A stretch of DNA of 60,198 nt, taken from contig NZ_QXMG01000037.1 in the NCBI RefSeq assembly GCF_003569765.1, positions 1 to 60,198 of the forward strand. The letters run 5' to 3'. Shown here piece after piece: positions 32,131 to 41,996 of this stretch; the stretch's first letter is position 1, and each line of letters begins with the position of its first letter. The notes under the pieces are model-generated. The model was not told the origin of the DNA and searched no databases. It worked only from the letters and a program-made list of their open reading frames with translations. Source of the stretch: Caldimonas tepidiphila. GTDB taxonomy: Bacteria > Pseudomonadota > Gammaproteobacteria > Burkholderiales > Burkholderiaceae_C. Made by a program: the position numbers and the translations under genes.

Positions 32131-34488
32131 ATGACCGATTCCGAGCGCCCCGCGCCGCGCGCTGGCGCGCCCAAGTTCCCGGCCAGGGGGCATTGGCTGC
32201 TGAGCAGCCTCGCCTGGCTCGTCGGCCTGACCGCGGCCGCGGCCCTGACCGGCGTGATGCTGGTGGGGCTGGCCCTCGCCCTCGCCTACCCGAACCTTCC
32301 CGACATCCAGGGGCTGACCGACTACCGCCCCAAGCAGCCACTGCGCGTGTTCTCGCGCGACGGCGTGCTGATCGGCGAGTTCGGCGAGGAAAGGCGCCGC
32401 TTCGTGCCGATCCGCGAGATCCCGAAGGTGATGCAGAACGCGGTGCTCGCGATCGAGGACTCGCGCTTCTACGAGCACCGCGGCGTCGACTACCTCGGCA
32501 TCATCCGCGCCGGCCTCGCCAACGTCGGCGACGTCAAGAGCCAGGGCGCGTCGACGATCACGATGCAGCTCGCGCGCAACTTCTACCTCTCCAGCGAGAA
32601 GACCTTCACGCGCAAGATCTACGAGATCCTGCTGTCGCTCAAGATCGAGAGCCAGCTGAGCAAGGAGCAGATCCTCGAGGTCTACATGAACCAGATCTAC
32701 CTGGGTCAGCGGGCCTACGGTTTCGGCGCCGCGAGCGAGACCTACTTCGGCAAGCCGCTGGCGGAGATCACGATCGCCGAGGCCGCGATGCTCGCCGGAC
32801 TGCCCAAGGCGCCGTCGGCCTACAACCCGGTCGTCAATCCGCGCCGCGCCACGGTGCGCCAGCAGTACATCATCGACCGCATGCTGGAGAACGGCTTCAT
32901 CACCGCCGAGCAGCACGCCGACGCCAAGGCCCAGACGTTGCGCTACCGCACGCCCGGCCAGATCCCGGTGCATGCCGAGTACCTCGCGGAGACCGCGCGG
33001 CAGCTCATCTACGCGCAGTACGGCGAGGAGACCTACACCCGCGGCCTCAACGTCTACACGACGATCCGCTCCGAGGACCAGTCCGTGGCCTACCGTGCGC
33101 TGCGCCGCGGCATCATGGACTACGAGCGGCGCCAGGCCTACCGCGGCCCCGAAGGCTTCGTGAACCTGCCGACGGGATCGGCCGAACTGGACGCGCGCAT
33201 CGCCGAGGCCCTGGTGGACTACCCCGACAACGACGAGGTCCGCGCCGCGGTGGTGCTGAGCGCGGGCCCCAAGAAGGTGGTGGCCTCGCTCCAGAGCGGC
33301 GAGTCGATCACGATCTCAGGCGACGGGCTCAGGCCCGCGCAGTCCGGGCTGTCGGACAAGGCCACCCCGCAGATCCAGATCCGCCGCGGCTCCGTGATCC
33401 GCGTGGTGCGCAGCGGCAAGGGCGACTGGAGCATCACGCAACTGCCCGAGGTCGAGGGCGCGCTCGTCGCGATCGATCCGCGCGACGGCAGCGTGCAGGC
33501 GCTCGTCGGCGGCTTCGACTACGCGAAGAACAAGTTCAACCATGTCACGCAGGCCTGGCGCCAGCCCGGCTCGAGCTTCAAGCCCTTCATCTACTCGGCC
33601 GCGCTCGAGAAGGGCTTCACGCCCGCCACCGTGGTCAACGACGCGCCGCTGTTCTTCAGCGCCGGCAGCACCGGCAGCCAGCCCTGGGAGCCGAAGAACT
33701 ACGACGGCACCTTCGAGGGGCCGATGAGCCTGCGCCGCGCGCTGGCGAAGTCGAAGAACATGGTCTCGATCCGCGTGCTGCAGGCCATCGGCACCGACTA
33801 CGGCCAGCAGTGGGTCACCCGCTTCGGCTTCGAGGCGAGCCGCCATCCGGCCTACCTGCCGATGGCGCTCGGCTCCGGCTCGGTCACGCCGATGCAGATG
33901 GCCACCGGCTACTCGGTGTTCGCCAACGGCGGCTACCGGGTGAATCCCTCTCTGATCTCGCGCGTCACCGATGCGCGCGGGCAGGTGCTGGTGCAGGCCA
34001 GCCCGCCCGCGCTCGACGAGTCCCGGCGCAGCATCGACCCGCGCAACGCCTTCGTGATGACGAGCCTGATGCAGGACGTGACCCGCTCGGGCACCGCCGC
34101 GCGCGCGCAGGCCGCCCTCAAGCGCCCCGACATCTACGGCAAGACCGGTACCACCAACGACTCCCACGACGCCTGGTTCGCCGGCTACCACCCGACCCTC
34201 ACGACGGTGGTCTGGATCGGCTACGACACGCCGCGCAAGCTCGGCGACCGCGAGACCGGCGGCGGACTCGCGCTGCCGGTGTGGATCGACTACATGTCGC
34301 ACGCGCTCAAGGGCGTGCCGGTGCAGGAGCCCTCGGCGCCCGAAGGCGTGGTCCACGTCAACGGCGAGTGGTACTACGACGAGTTCACGCACCAGAGCGG
34401 CGTGCGCAGCCTGGGCCTGGACGAGCCGTCGGCGACGGCACCCGCGCCCGAGGAGAAGCGCAGCATCCTCGACCTGTTCCGCAACTGA
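32131..34488 (+). CDS. mrcA: Penicillin-binding protein 1A
   Basis: Bifunctional peptidoglycan glycosyltransferase and DD-transpeptidase (also called ponA). The 785-residue protein has a cytoplasmic N-terminus, one membrane helix (about residues 23-53) and a GT51 domain with catalytic Glu109 in AIEDSRFYEHRG and the QLARNFYLSSEKT and AGLPKAPSAYNP motifs. An OB-like insert follows at roughly 370-450. The transpeptidase domain has SxxK at Ser481 (PGSSFKPF), SKN in AKSKNM and KTGTT starting at Lys671. Divergence from pilM is conserved in many Beta- and Gammaproteobacteria. Confidence 0.97.
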   Translation: MTDSERPAPRAGAPKFPARGHWLLSSLAWLVGLTAAAALTGVMLVGLALALAYPNLPDIQGLTDYRPKQPLRVFSRDGVLIGEFGEERRRFVPIREIPKVMQNAVLAIEDSRFYEHRGVDYLGIIRAGLANVGDVKSQGASTITMQLARNFYLSSEKTFTRKIYEILLSLKIESQLSKEQILEVYMNQIYLGQRAYGFGAASETYFGKPLAEITIAEAAMLAGLPKAPSAYNPVVNPRRATVRQQYIIDRMLENGFITAEQHADAKAQTLRYRTPGQIPVHAEYLAETARQLIYAQYGEETYTRGLNVYTTIRSEDQSVAYRALRRGIMDYERRQAYRGPEGFVNLPTGSAELDARIAEALVDYPDNDEVRAAVVLSAGPKKVVASLQSGESITISGDGLRPAQSGLSDKATPQIQIRRGSVIRVVRSGKGDWSITQLPEVEGALVAIDPRDGSVQALVGGFDYAKNKFNHVTQAWRQPGSSFKPFIYSAALEKGFTPATVVNDAPLFFSAGSTGSQPWEPKNYDGTFEGPMSLRRALAKSKNMVSIRVLQAIGTDYGQQWVTRFGFEASRHPAYLPMALGSGSVTPMQMATGYSVFANGGYRVNPSLISRVTDARGQVLVQASPPALDESRRSIDPRNAFVMTSLMQDVTRSGTAARAQAALKRPDIYGKTGTTNDSHDAWFAGYHPTLTTVVWIGYDTPRKLGDRETGGGLALPVWIDYMSHALKGVPVQEPSAPEGVVHVNGEWYYDEFTHQSGVRSLGLDEPSATAPAPEEKRSILDLFRN

Positions 34489-34540
34489 GCGCCCGCGCCG
34501 GGCGCGGCCCGAGGGCTTCCCGGGGCGCGCGGGTTCTCCG

Positions 34541-34900
34541 TCAGGCCGAGGGGCCGAAGCTCAGCGGCTTGCCCGCCTGCTCGCTCGCGCACTCGTTGAG
34601 CGCGGCGAAGAACTCCTGGCCGCTGCGCGTGTCGACCCAGCGGTCCTCGCCCGCCCAGCGGTAGTGGTAGCCGCCGCGGCGGGCTGCGAGCCAGATCTCG
34701 TGCAGCGGCGGCTGCGTGTTGATGATCAGCTTGCTGCCGTTGGGGAAGCTCAACTCGAGCAGGCCGCCGGTGCGCTGGGTGTCGATGTCGATCACGTCGT
34801 CCTGCAGCAGCGCGTCCACGCGCGTCTCGATGGCCGACAGCACGGCGCCGGCCTTGGCGTGGAATTCGCTGTCGCTCAGGGGGGTAGGCTGGTCGTTCAT
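34541..34900 (-). CDS. cyaY: Iron-sulfur cluster assembly protein CyaY (frataxin)
   Basis: The 119-residue frataxin homologue modulates iron-sulfur cluster assembly by the IscS/IscU system. Family features are the acidic first helix (SDSEFHAKAGAVLSAIETRVD), the IDIDTQRTGGLLELSFPNGSKLIINTQ strands, PLHEIWLAARRGGYHYRW and the late W-DTRSGQEFF segment. Its ATG is only 21 bases from the divergent lptM ATG, so promoter elements must overlap coding sequence. Confidence 0.94.
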   Translation of the reverse strand: MNDQPTPLSDSEFHAKAGAVLSAIETRVDALLQDDVIDIDTQRTGGLLELSFPNGSKLIINTQPPLHEIWLAARRGGYHYRWAGEDRWVDTRSGQEFFAALNECASEQAGKPLSFGPSA

Positions 34901-34909
34901 GGGCGCCGG

Positions 34910-34915
34910 TAGAAT
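34910..34915 (+). promoter_or_regulatory. -10 element directly before lptM
   Basis: TAGAAT followed by exactly six bases and then ATG, so transcription would start at or next to the first base of the start codon. No convincing -35 lies in the cyaY 5' end. Confidence 0.4.
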
Positions 34916-34921
34916 GGAGGG

Positions 34922-35112
34922 ATGTCGAAACGGGTGCCAAAGATTCTAGACGCCTGCTGCCGCACCCTGCTGGCGCTCGGCCTGGCCGGCTGCGGCCAGA
35001 AAGGCCCGCTCTATCTCCCGGCGCCGGCTGCGGCGACGGCTTCCGCGGCGAGCGCCCCGGCGCCTCGCGCCTCCGCGCCCGCCGCCCCCCTGCCCCTTCC
35101 CCCCGCCTCGCG

Positions 35113-35116
<4 letters not shown>
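34922..35116 (+). CDS. lptM: LPS translocon maturation lipoprotein LptM (YifL-like)
   Basis: The 64-residue small lipoprotein has a signal peptide ending in lipobox LAGC at residues 21-24, directly followed by the family hallmark GQKGPLYLP. A Pro/Ala-rich tail completes it. LptM helps the outer-membrane LPS translocon LptD/LptE reach its native disulfide state. The start may be ATG 34922 or GTG 34934; GGAGGG lies immediately before ATG 34922 and 12 bases before the GTG. Its stop overlaps the lysA ATG (ATGA), the usual lptM-lysA pair. Confidence 0.88.
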
Positions 35117-36384
<1,268 letters not shown>

Positions 36385-36388
36385 GCGC

Positions 36389-37615
36389 CTACTTGCCGAA
36401 GGCCTCGTCGGCGAGCGGCATCGCCCGCTCGACGAGCGAGGCGAACAGCGCCGAGCCGAGCGGCAGCACCTCGTCGTTGAAGTCGTAGCGGCTGTTGTGC
36501 AGGAAGCTGCCCGGGTCCTCCGCGGAGCGGCCCTGGCCGAGCCGCAGGTAGGCGCCCGGGCGCACCTGCAGCATGAAGGAGAAATCCTCCGCACCCATGC
36601 TCGCCTGCACGTTGCGCACCACCTGCTGCGGCCCCACAAGGCTCTCGGCCACGTCGGCCGCGAAGCGGGCCTCGGCCTCGGCGTTGACGGTGGCCGGGTA
36701 GACCCGCTCGTAGTCGAGGCGCGCGGTGGCGCCGAAGCCGAGCGCGAGCGACTCCACCAGCCGGCCGAGCCGCTCCTCGATCATGTCCTGCACCTGGGGC
36801 CGGAAGGTGCGCACGGTGCCGACGAGCTTCGCCTGCCGCGGGATCACGCTCATCGCGCCCAGGTCGCCCCCCTGCATCGCGCAGATGCTGACCACCGCGT
36901 TGTCGAGCGGGCTGGTGTTGCGCGACACGAGGCTCTGCGCGGCGGTGATGATCTGCGCCGCGACCACCACCGGATCCACCGTCAGGTGCGGGTGCGCGCC
37001 GTGGCCGCCGCGGCCGTTGATCGTGATCTCGAAGCGGTCGGAGGCCGCCATCACCGCCCCGGGCGCCACGCCGACCTGCCCCGCCGGCAAGCTCGGCCAG
37101 TTGTGCATCGCGAACACCTGCTGCGCCGGGAAGCGCTCGAACAGGCCCTCCTCGATCATGCGGCGCGCGCCGGCGCAACCCTCCTCGCCGGGCTGGAAGA
37201 TCAGGTAGGCGGTGCCGTCGAAGCGCCGCGTCTCGGCGAGGTAGCGCGCCGCGCCGACCAGCATCGTCGTGTGGCCGTCGTGGCCGCAGCCGTGCATCAG
37301 GCCGCCGCGGCAGGAGCGCCACGCGAAGTCGTTCTCCTCGCGCATCGGCAGCGCATCCATGTCGGCGCGCAGCCCGATGCTGCGGCCCGAGCCGTGCCAC
37401 CGCCCGCGTACCACGGCGACGACGCCGGTCTTCGCGATGCCGGTGTGGATCTCGTCGACGCGCGCGAGCTTGAGCGCCTCGACGACGCGCGCGGCGGTGC
37501 GCTCCTCCTCGAAGCCGAGCTCGGGATGGGCGTGCAGGTCGCGGCGGAAGGCGGTGAGTTCCGGATGGTGGCGGGCGATGTGGCGGAAGACGCCGTGCGG
37601 GTGGGGAAGCAGCAT
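36389..37615 (-). CDS. M20 family amidohydrolase
   Basis: The 408-residue M20D metallo-amidohydrolase has the same ligand motifs as the gene at 853-2049: GLRADMDALPMREE, MHGCGHDGHTTML, QPGEEGCAGA and MGAEDFSFML, with the lid domain roughly at 195-310. ATG 37615 gives MLLPHPHGVFRHIARHHPELTAFRRDLHAH, a normal lead-in. Upstream in-frame sequence to 37735 lacks family features. It converges on lysA with a four-base gap. Substrate is unknown; N-acyl amino acids are the family norm. Confidence 0.9.
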   Translation of the reverse strand: MLLPHPHGVFRHIARHHPELTAFRRDLHAHPELGFEEERTAARVVEALKLARVDEIHTGIAKTGVVAVVRGRWHGSGRSIGLRADMDALPMREENDFAWRSCRGGLMHGCGHDGHTTMLVGAARYLAETRRFDGTAYLIFQPGEEGCAGARRMIEEGLFERFPAQQVFAMHNWPSLPAGQVGVAPGAVMAASDRFEITINGRGGHGAHPHLTVDPVVVAAQIITAAQSLVSRNTSPLDNAVVSICAMQGGDLGAMSVIPRQAKLVGTVRTFRPQVQDMIEERLGRLVESLALGFGATARLDYERVYPATVNAEAEARFAADVAESLVGPQQVVRNVQASMGAEDFSFMLQVRPGAYLRLGQGRSAEDPGSFLHNSRYDFNDEVLPLGSALFASLVERAMPLADEAFGK

Positions 37616-37816
37616 GTCAGGCAAGGCCCTCGCTTTCCTCCACGCCCGGGCGCGAAGCGGCGGCGAAGTGCGGCAGATCCAGGGTGGTTCGGAAGACGAT
37701 GAGCCTCGACATCGAAGCCAGTGTGTCAGAACCATGTCGCTGCAAGACCGATGCCCGCAGGAAGGGAGTGCACGGCGTAAGCAGGTGTCCTGGGAGGGAC
37801 GTTTCGCCGGAAAAGG

Positions 37817-37841
37817 AAAAAGCCGCCCGAAGGCGGCTTTT
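37817..37841. terminator. Bidirectional intrinsic terminator after porin 1
   Basis: GCCGCC (37822-37827), CGAA loop and GGCGGC (37832-37837), with A-run on the left and four T on the right. It sits between porin 1 and the amidohydrolase, both on minus, and most likely ends porin 1 transcripts. Confidence 0.8.
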
Positions 37842-37869
37842 CTGTTCTGGATTCCAGCCGGGGCCGGGA

Positions 37870-38859
37870 TCAGAAGTTGTGGTTCACGCCCAGGTCGAAG
37901 GCGTTGCCGGTACGGCCCACGGCCGGGTTGGTGCGGCCATAGGTGGTGTAGACATAGGTACGCTTGGACAGCAGGTACTCCGCGCCCACGCCCAGCTTGT
38001 CGGTCTCGGCACCCGTACCTTCAGCCTCGAAGCGGCTGAAGCCGGCCTTCAGGTTGAGCGAACCCACCGGAACGCTCACGCCCACGTTGAAGTTCTTGCG
38101 CTCGTCGCCGGCGATCGCGACGGTGTCAACCTGGCTGAAGCCGCCCATGACCTTGGCGAAGCCGAGGTTGTAGGAAGCCAGGATCGCCATCACGTCGTCG
38201 TCCGAACGGTTCTGCTCATAGCCAGCGCCGACGGCCAGGGGGCCGAGCTCATAGCCGAGCCACAGGGCGTACAGGTTCTTCGCGCCAGCGGGCTGCGGGT
38301 TCGCGGGAGCAGCAGCCGAACGCTTCGGGCCGACGCTGCCGCTCAGGGTCAGGCCAGCGAACTTCGGGCTGAGGTAGGTGATCACGTCGGTACGGCCCAG
38401 GCCCGAGCCGTCCGGCTGGCGGGCATCGGTCGCGTAGCCGCTGGCCAGAACCGCGGTGGAGCCGACGGTCTCGGTGCCCCAGGGGTCGGTCGCGTTGATC
38501 GGTGCCTGGAAGGCGGTCAGCATGCGGCCGATTTCAACCGTGCCGAGGGAAGCGTGGTTCAGGCCCAGCTTGGCGGTGCCCTGCCAGAACACGCGGCCGT
38601 TGTTGGTGCCGTCTTGGCCGCCCGACTCCGGCGAGAAGCGGTGCTCGATGTTGAACGTGCCCTTCAGGCCGTTGCCCAGGTCCTCGACGCCACGGAAGCC
38701 GAGGCGGTTGGCACCGTTGGAAGCATCGATCCGGGTCGAGACGCCTTGATCCTTGACCAGACCCAGGTTCACACGGCCATAAACCGTCACCGAAGATTGC
38801 GCCGAAGCGGCACCCGCGAACGCACCCAGCACGGCGAGGGCGATAAGAGATTTTTTCAT
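37870..38859 (-). CDS. Outer-membrane porin, Gram-negative type (porin 1)
   Basis: The 329-residue general diffusion porin has a signal peptide (KKSLIALAVLGAFAGAASA, cut before QSS). The mature start is SVTVYGRVNLGL, the loop region is RLGFRGVEDLGNGLKGTFNIEHRF, and the C-terminus ends DLGVNHNF with the terminal Phe needed for outer-membrane insertion by the BAM machinery. Alternating hydrophobic strands fit a 16-stranded barrel. The ATG has GGAGA eight bases upstream. It is a paralogue of the next porin gene upstream, and the first 18 residues are almost the same. Confidence 0.93.
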   Translation of the reverse strand: MKKSLIALAVLGAFAGAASAQSSVTVYGRVNLGLVKDQGVSTRIDASNGANRLGFRGVEDLGNGLKGTFNIEHRFSPESGGQDGTNNGRVFWQGTAKLGLNHASLGTVEIGRMLTAFQAPINATDPWGTETVGSTAVLASGYATDARQPDGSGLGRTDVITYLSPKFAGLTLSGSVGPKRSAAAPANPQPAGAKNLYALWLGYELGPLAVGAGYEQNRSDDDVMAILASYNLGFAKVMGGFSQVDTVAIAGDERKNFNVGVSVPVGSLNLKAGFSRFEAEGTGAETDKLGVGAEYLLSKRTYVYTTYGRTNPAVGRTGNAFDLGVNHNF

Positions 38860-39130
38860 TTCGACTATCTCCAAGGTTGAACAAGAGGTCCCGACCCCGT
38901 TCGGGCAAGCAGCTCCTGGCGGACCGGGCCGACCTCCTCATCGGGAAGCTGGCGGTATTCCAACAGACTGAGACACGGCTTACCAGCGTAGAAGACCAGT
39001 TGCGGACTGATCTGTTGCCTTTTCACAACGAGCCCTTGCCCCCTGGGAAGGCCCTGATCGGCAAGGCATTGCGTGGCATGCCAGGGGGATCGAAGGGGCA
39101 CCCGCTCCAGCGGCGCAAGCACGACAGCAA
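38860..39130 (-). promoter_or_regulatory. Long leader/control region of porin 1
   Basis: About 270 bases lie between the porin 2 terminator and the porin 1 ATG. No convincing gene is seen. A 7-5-7 near-palindrome with one mismatch (38994-39012, arms GACCAGT and ACTGATC) is the only operator-like element. A TTGTGA at about 39030 could be a -35, but no matching -10 was found. The length would suit a long 5' leader with RNA-level control. Confidence 0.35.
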
Positions 39131-39131
39131 C

Positions 39132-39155
39132 AAAAAAGCCGCCCGAAGGCGGCTT
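39132..39155 (-). terminator. Intrinsic terminator of porin 2
   Basis: On the minus strand, GCCGCC, TTCG loop, GGCGGC and six T, about 25 bases past the porin 2 stop. The stem is the same as in the porin 1 terminator. Confidence 0.85.
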
Positions 39156-39178
39156 CCGAACCTCTGGAGAGACGGGGT

Positions 39179-40252
39179 TCAGAACACGTGCTTGACCCCG
39201 ACCTCGAAGCCGTGCGTGCGGCTCAGGCCATCGCCCTTGGCGACGCCGACGTCGGCGTGCACGCTCGTGCGCCGGCTCAGGTTGTACTGGTAGCCCACGC
39301 CGAACTTCTTCGTCTCCACCGTGGTAGCCAGGGAGGCGGCCGGCGCGGCATCGGCGCCGACAAAAGTGCCGGCCGGGTTGTCCAGCACGCCGTAGCCCAC
39401 CTTCAGCACGCCCGAGCCGAGCGGCGCGGTCGCGCCCAGCACCCAGGCGTCCCCCTCGATCGCCCCGGTGGCTGGAGCCGTCGGGGCGAGCGCGTTGTTC
39501 GGGTTGCGCGCCTTCGCGTACATCAGGCTCGGGCGCACGACGCCGAAGTCGTAGGCCACGGTGACGACTCCCATGCGGTTGTCGACCACGTCGTCGATGT
39601 CGTTGAACCCGATGCCCGCGAACAGCGGGCCGGCCTCGTAGATCAGGTTGGCGCCCGCGTTGCGGCCATTGGGGCCGGTGCCGCCTTCACGCGCGGACAC
39701 CGAGGCCATGGCGCTGAAGCCGCCGAAGCTGGGCGTCTTGTAGCTGAGCTGGTTGTTCGCGCGATGGGAGGTCGGCGTGCCGGCCCGGTTGCCGGCCTGC
39801 GCGAAGCCGCGGAAGCCGCCGACGTTGTAGTCGTAGCTCCAGGGGTCGCCCGCCCGCGACACGTAGTAGGCGGGCGTGTAGTCGCGTCCCAGGCGGACCT
39901 CGCCCAGGCTCTGGCTGCTCAGCCCCAGCCAGGAGGAGCCGTGCCAGAAGCGGTTGTTGCCCTCTACGTCACCCTGGTCCGGGGCGAAGCGGTGCTCGAG
40001 CTGGAAGTTGGCCTTCAGCCCGCTGCCCAGGTCCTCGGTGCCGCGGAAGCCGAGCCGGCTGGGCGTGGACGAGCGGATCGTCCATTCGTCGGGCCGACCG
40101 ACCTGGTCCGGGGTGAGGCCGATGTAGGACTGGCCGTTGTTCAGCCGCGACACCCCCTGGTCGACGATGCCGTAGAGCGTGAGCGAGGACTGGGCTGCGG
40201 CCCCGCCGGCGAAGGCTCCCAGCACGGCCAATGCGACAAGCGACTTCTTCAT
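39179..40252 (-). CDS. Outer-membrane porin, Gram-negative type (porin 2)
   Basis: The 357-residue porin has the signal peptide KKSLVALAVLGAFAGGAAA, cut before QSS. The mature protein starts SLTLYGIVDQGVSRL and has SRLGFRGTEDLGSGLKANFQLEHRF, the RLGRDYTPAYYV loop and a final GFEVGVKHVF with terminal Phe. It is a tandem paralogue of porin 1 but longer by 28 residues, mainly in loops. Gene order and separate terminators indicate independent transcripts. The 285 bases before coq7 hold its promoter, which I could not place. Confidence 0.93.
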   Translation of the reverse strand: MKKSLVALAVLGAFAGGAAAQSSLTLYGIVDQGVSRLNNGQSYIGLTPDQVGRPDEWTIRSSTPSRLGFRGTEDLGSGLKANFQLEHRFAPDQGDVEGNNRFWHGSSWLGLSSQSLGEVRLGRDYTPAYYVSRAGDPWSYDYNVGGFRGFAQAGNRAGTPTSHRANNQLSYKTPSFGGFSAMASVSAREGGTGPNGRNAGANLIYEAGPLFAGIGFNDIDDVVDNRMGVVTVAYDFGVVRPSLMYAKARNPNNALAPTAPATGAIEGDAWVLGATAPLGSGVLKVGYGVLDNPAGTFVGADAAPAASLATTVETKKFGVGYQYNLSRRTSVHADVGVAKGDGLSRTHGFEVGVKHVF

Positions 40253-40537
40253 GTGACTACCCCTTGTATTGGATGAACTGCCTTGATCTGGCGCCCGCCG
40301 GCGGCAAGGCCACCCGGCCGCCGTCTGCTCTCGGACGCGGCGCCGCTCGATCAACAGGGGGAGTGAGCAAGGGATGTGCGCGGTGGCCGGTAGGGGGATC
40401 CGGGGGCACGACGGAGGGACGACCGCTCGCCGCTGCCGGCGCCGAGGTCGAGAAGCGACATCCCTGATGCGGGCAAAGGCGGCAGGCGCCTCGCTGACTT
40501 ATGCTGCGCGCGAAACTGAACGCCGGAGTCCCCGAAG

Positions 40538-41176
40538 ATGCCCAATGCCATCGACACCCTGCTGTGTACCGCCGACAACGCATTGAAGACCGTGCTCGGC
40601 GGCCATCATGCCGCGCGCCCGATGCCCCGCCCCGCGCAGGAGCCGGACGAGTCGGCCGCGACCGATGCGGACCGGCGCCTGTCAGCCGCGCTGATGCGCG
40701 TCAACCACGTCGGCGAGGTCTGCGCGCAGGCGCTCTACACGGCGCAGGCGCTGGTCACGCGCGACCCGGCGCTCAAGCGCCACTTCGAGGCCGCGGCGCG
40801 CGAGGAGACCGACCATCTCGCCTGGACGCAGCAGCGCCTGAAGGACCTGGGCTCGCGCACGAGCGTGCTCAACCCGCTGTGGTACGCGGGCGCCTTCGGC
40901 ATCGGGCTGGTGGCCGGCCGGCTCGGAGGCGACGCCGTGAGCCTCGGCTTCGTCGTGGAGACCGAGCGACAGGTCGAGCAGCACCTCGAAAGCCACCTGG
41001 GCCGACTGCCGGCGCACGACACCGTGTCGCGCGCGGTGGTCGAGCAGATGAAGGACGACGAGGTCCGGCACGCGGTGGCCGCGGACGAGGCAGGCGCCAT
41101 GGCGCTGCCGCTGCCGGTCAAGCTCGCGATGCGCGCGGCGGCCAAGGTCATGACCACCACCGCGCACTACGTCTGA
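40538..41176 (+). CDS. coq7: 2-polyprenyl-3-methyl-6-methoxy-1,4-benzoquinone monooxygenase
   Basis: Di-iron hydroxylase of ubiquinone synthesis (Coq7/CLK-1 type, the alternative to UbiF). The 212-residue protein has iron ligands in the expected order: [36 protein letters not shown] and MKDDEVRHA. The middle hydrophobic segment [16 protein letters not shown] is the membrane-contacting part. The N-terminal 45 residues before [12 protein letters not shown] are a normal variable extension. ATG 40538 is preceded by GGAG. Confidence 0.95.
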   Translation: MPNAIDTLLCTADNALKTVLGGHHAARPMPRPAQEPDESAATDADRRLSAALMRVNHVGEVCAQALYTAQALVTRDPALKRHFEAAAREETDHLAWTQQRLKDLGSRTSVLNPLWYAGAFGIGLVAGRLGGDAVSLGFVVETERQVEQHLESHLGRLPAHDTVSRAVVEQMKDDEVRHAVAADEAGAMALPLPVKLAMRAAAKVMTTTAHYV

Positions 41177-41227
41177 GCCGCCCGCCGGGCCTGCGGTGGC
41201 GGGCCCCGGGGAGAGGGCCGGGGCGCG

Positions 41228-41650
41228 TCAGCCCTCGACGATCTCGAAGCCGGTGGTGATCTCGGCGGTCTTGGCGAGCATGATGCTCGCCGAGCAGTAC
41301 TTGTCGTGCGACATCTGGATCGCGCGCGCCACCGCCGCCTCGGGCAGCCCCTTGCCGGTGACGGTGAAGTGCATGTGGATGCGTGTGAAGACCTTCGGCT
41401 CGGTGTCGGCGCGCTCGGCCTTGACCTGCACCTGGCAGCCGCGCACGTCGTGGCGGCCGCGCTTGAGGATCAGCACCACGTCGTAGGCGGTGCAGCCGCC
41501 GGTGCCGGCGAGCACCGTCTCCATCGGCCGCGGCGCCAGGTTGCGCCCGCCGCCGTCGGGGGCGCCGTCCATCGTCAGCACATGCCCGCTGCCGGTCTCG
41601 GCGATGAAGGCCATGCCCGAAGCCGGGACCCAGTTGATGGTGCATTCCAT
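41228..41650 (-). CDS. OsmC family protein
   Basis: The 140-residue OsmC/Ohr-fold protein has both peroxidatic cysteines of the family: one in GTGGCTAYDVV and one in MSHDKYCSASIML. Such proteins reduce hydroperoxides or act in redox defence in the cytoplasm. The YhfA-like subgroup (RPMETVLAGTGGC, then KTAEITTGFEI) fits best. ATG 41650 gives MECTINWVPASGM. It is convergent with coq7. Confidence 0.9.
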   Translation of the reverse strand: MECTINWVPASGMAFIAETGSGHVLTMDGAPDGGGRNLAPRPMETVLAGTGGCTAYDVVLILKRGRHDVRGCQVQVKAERADTEPKVFTRIHMHFTVTGKGLPEAAVARAIQMSHDKYCSASIMLAKTAEITTGFEIVEG

Positions 41651-41769
41651 GGAAGAAACCTGCTGCTGTTGAACGTGGAGGAAAGATGCCGGAGGCCGCA
41701 AAAGCGCCGCGGCGCGAGGATTTTGGCACGCAAGTGCGGGTTTCCTCGCTCCCACCCGCGTCCCGCTTG

Positions 41770-41798
41770 TTGCGTCGCACCATGCATCGGCCTAGAAT
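41770..41798 (+). promoter_or_regulatory. Promoter of the small RNA
   Basis: TTGCGT (41770-41775), a 17-base spacer and TAGAAT (41793-41798). Predicted start is near 41805. Confidence 0.6.
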
Positions 41799-41804
41799 CG
41801 GAGC

Positions 41805-41926
41805 CGTCGAATGCAGTGGCGGCACGAGTTGCCCCGGCGCCGAGCGCCCTCTGCGTTCCCCGATTGTCTCCTCCACCTCCTCCTTTGGTGGATTCAGCCC
41901 CAAGCCTCGCGGCTTGGGGCTTTTTT
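41805..41926 (+). ncRNA. Probable anti-Shine-Dalgarno small RNA
   Basis: About 122 bases from the predicted start to a perfect intrinsic terminator: ten-base stem GCCCCAAGCC/GGCTTGGGGC (41897-41920), TCGC loop and six T. Two further hairpins precede it: GGCGC/GCGCC (41836-41848), and CCACC/GGTGG (41873-41891) whose nine-base loop is UCCUCCUUU. The stretch 41868-41886 holds three copies of CCUCC, the anti-Shine-Dalgarno core of 16S rRNA. The layout agrees with what I recall of a betaproteobacterial toxic small RNA family with an anti-SD motif, and with cuckoo-type RNAs. Membership was not tested. An ilvA attenuator is the alternative, as the ilvA ribosome-binding site GGAGG (41986-41990) is complementary. 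Confidence 0.7.
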
Positions 41927-41996
41927 CTTTGGGGATGCAGCGCGCCGGGCCCGCCCCGGGTGCTGGCGTATCATGCGGCGCCCCTGGAGGACCCTC

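Noticed and set aside
38865-39122. 85-codon minus-strand frame in the porin 1 leader
   Set aside because: No ribosome-binding site, no recognisable domain and composition unlike the neighbours. It ends six bases before the porin ATG but shows no sign of selection by eye.
41811-41996. Leader peptide with Leu codons (LLHLLL) for an ilvA attenuator
   Set aside because: The frame has no stop before ilvA and runs straight through the terminator stem, so it cannot act as a classical leader peptide. The Leu codons are explained by the repeated CCUCC motif.
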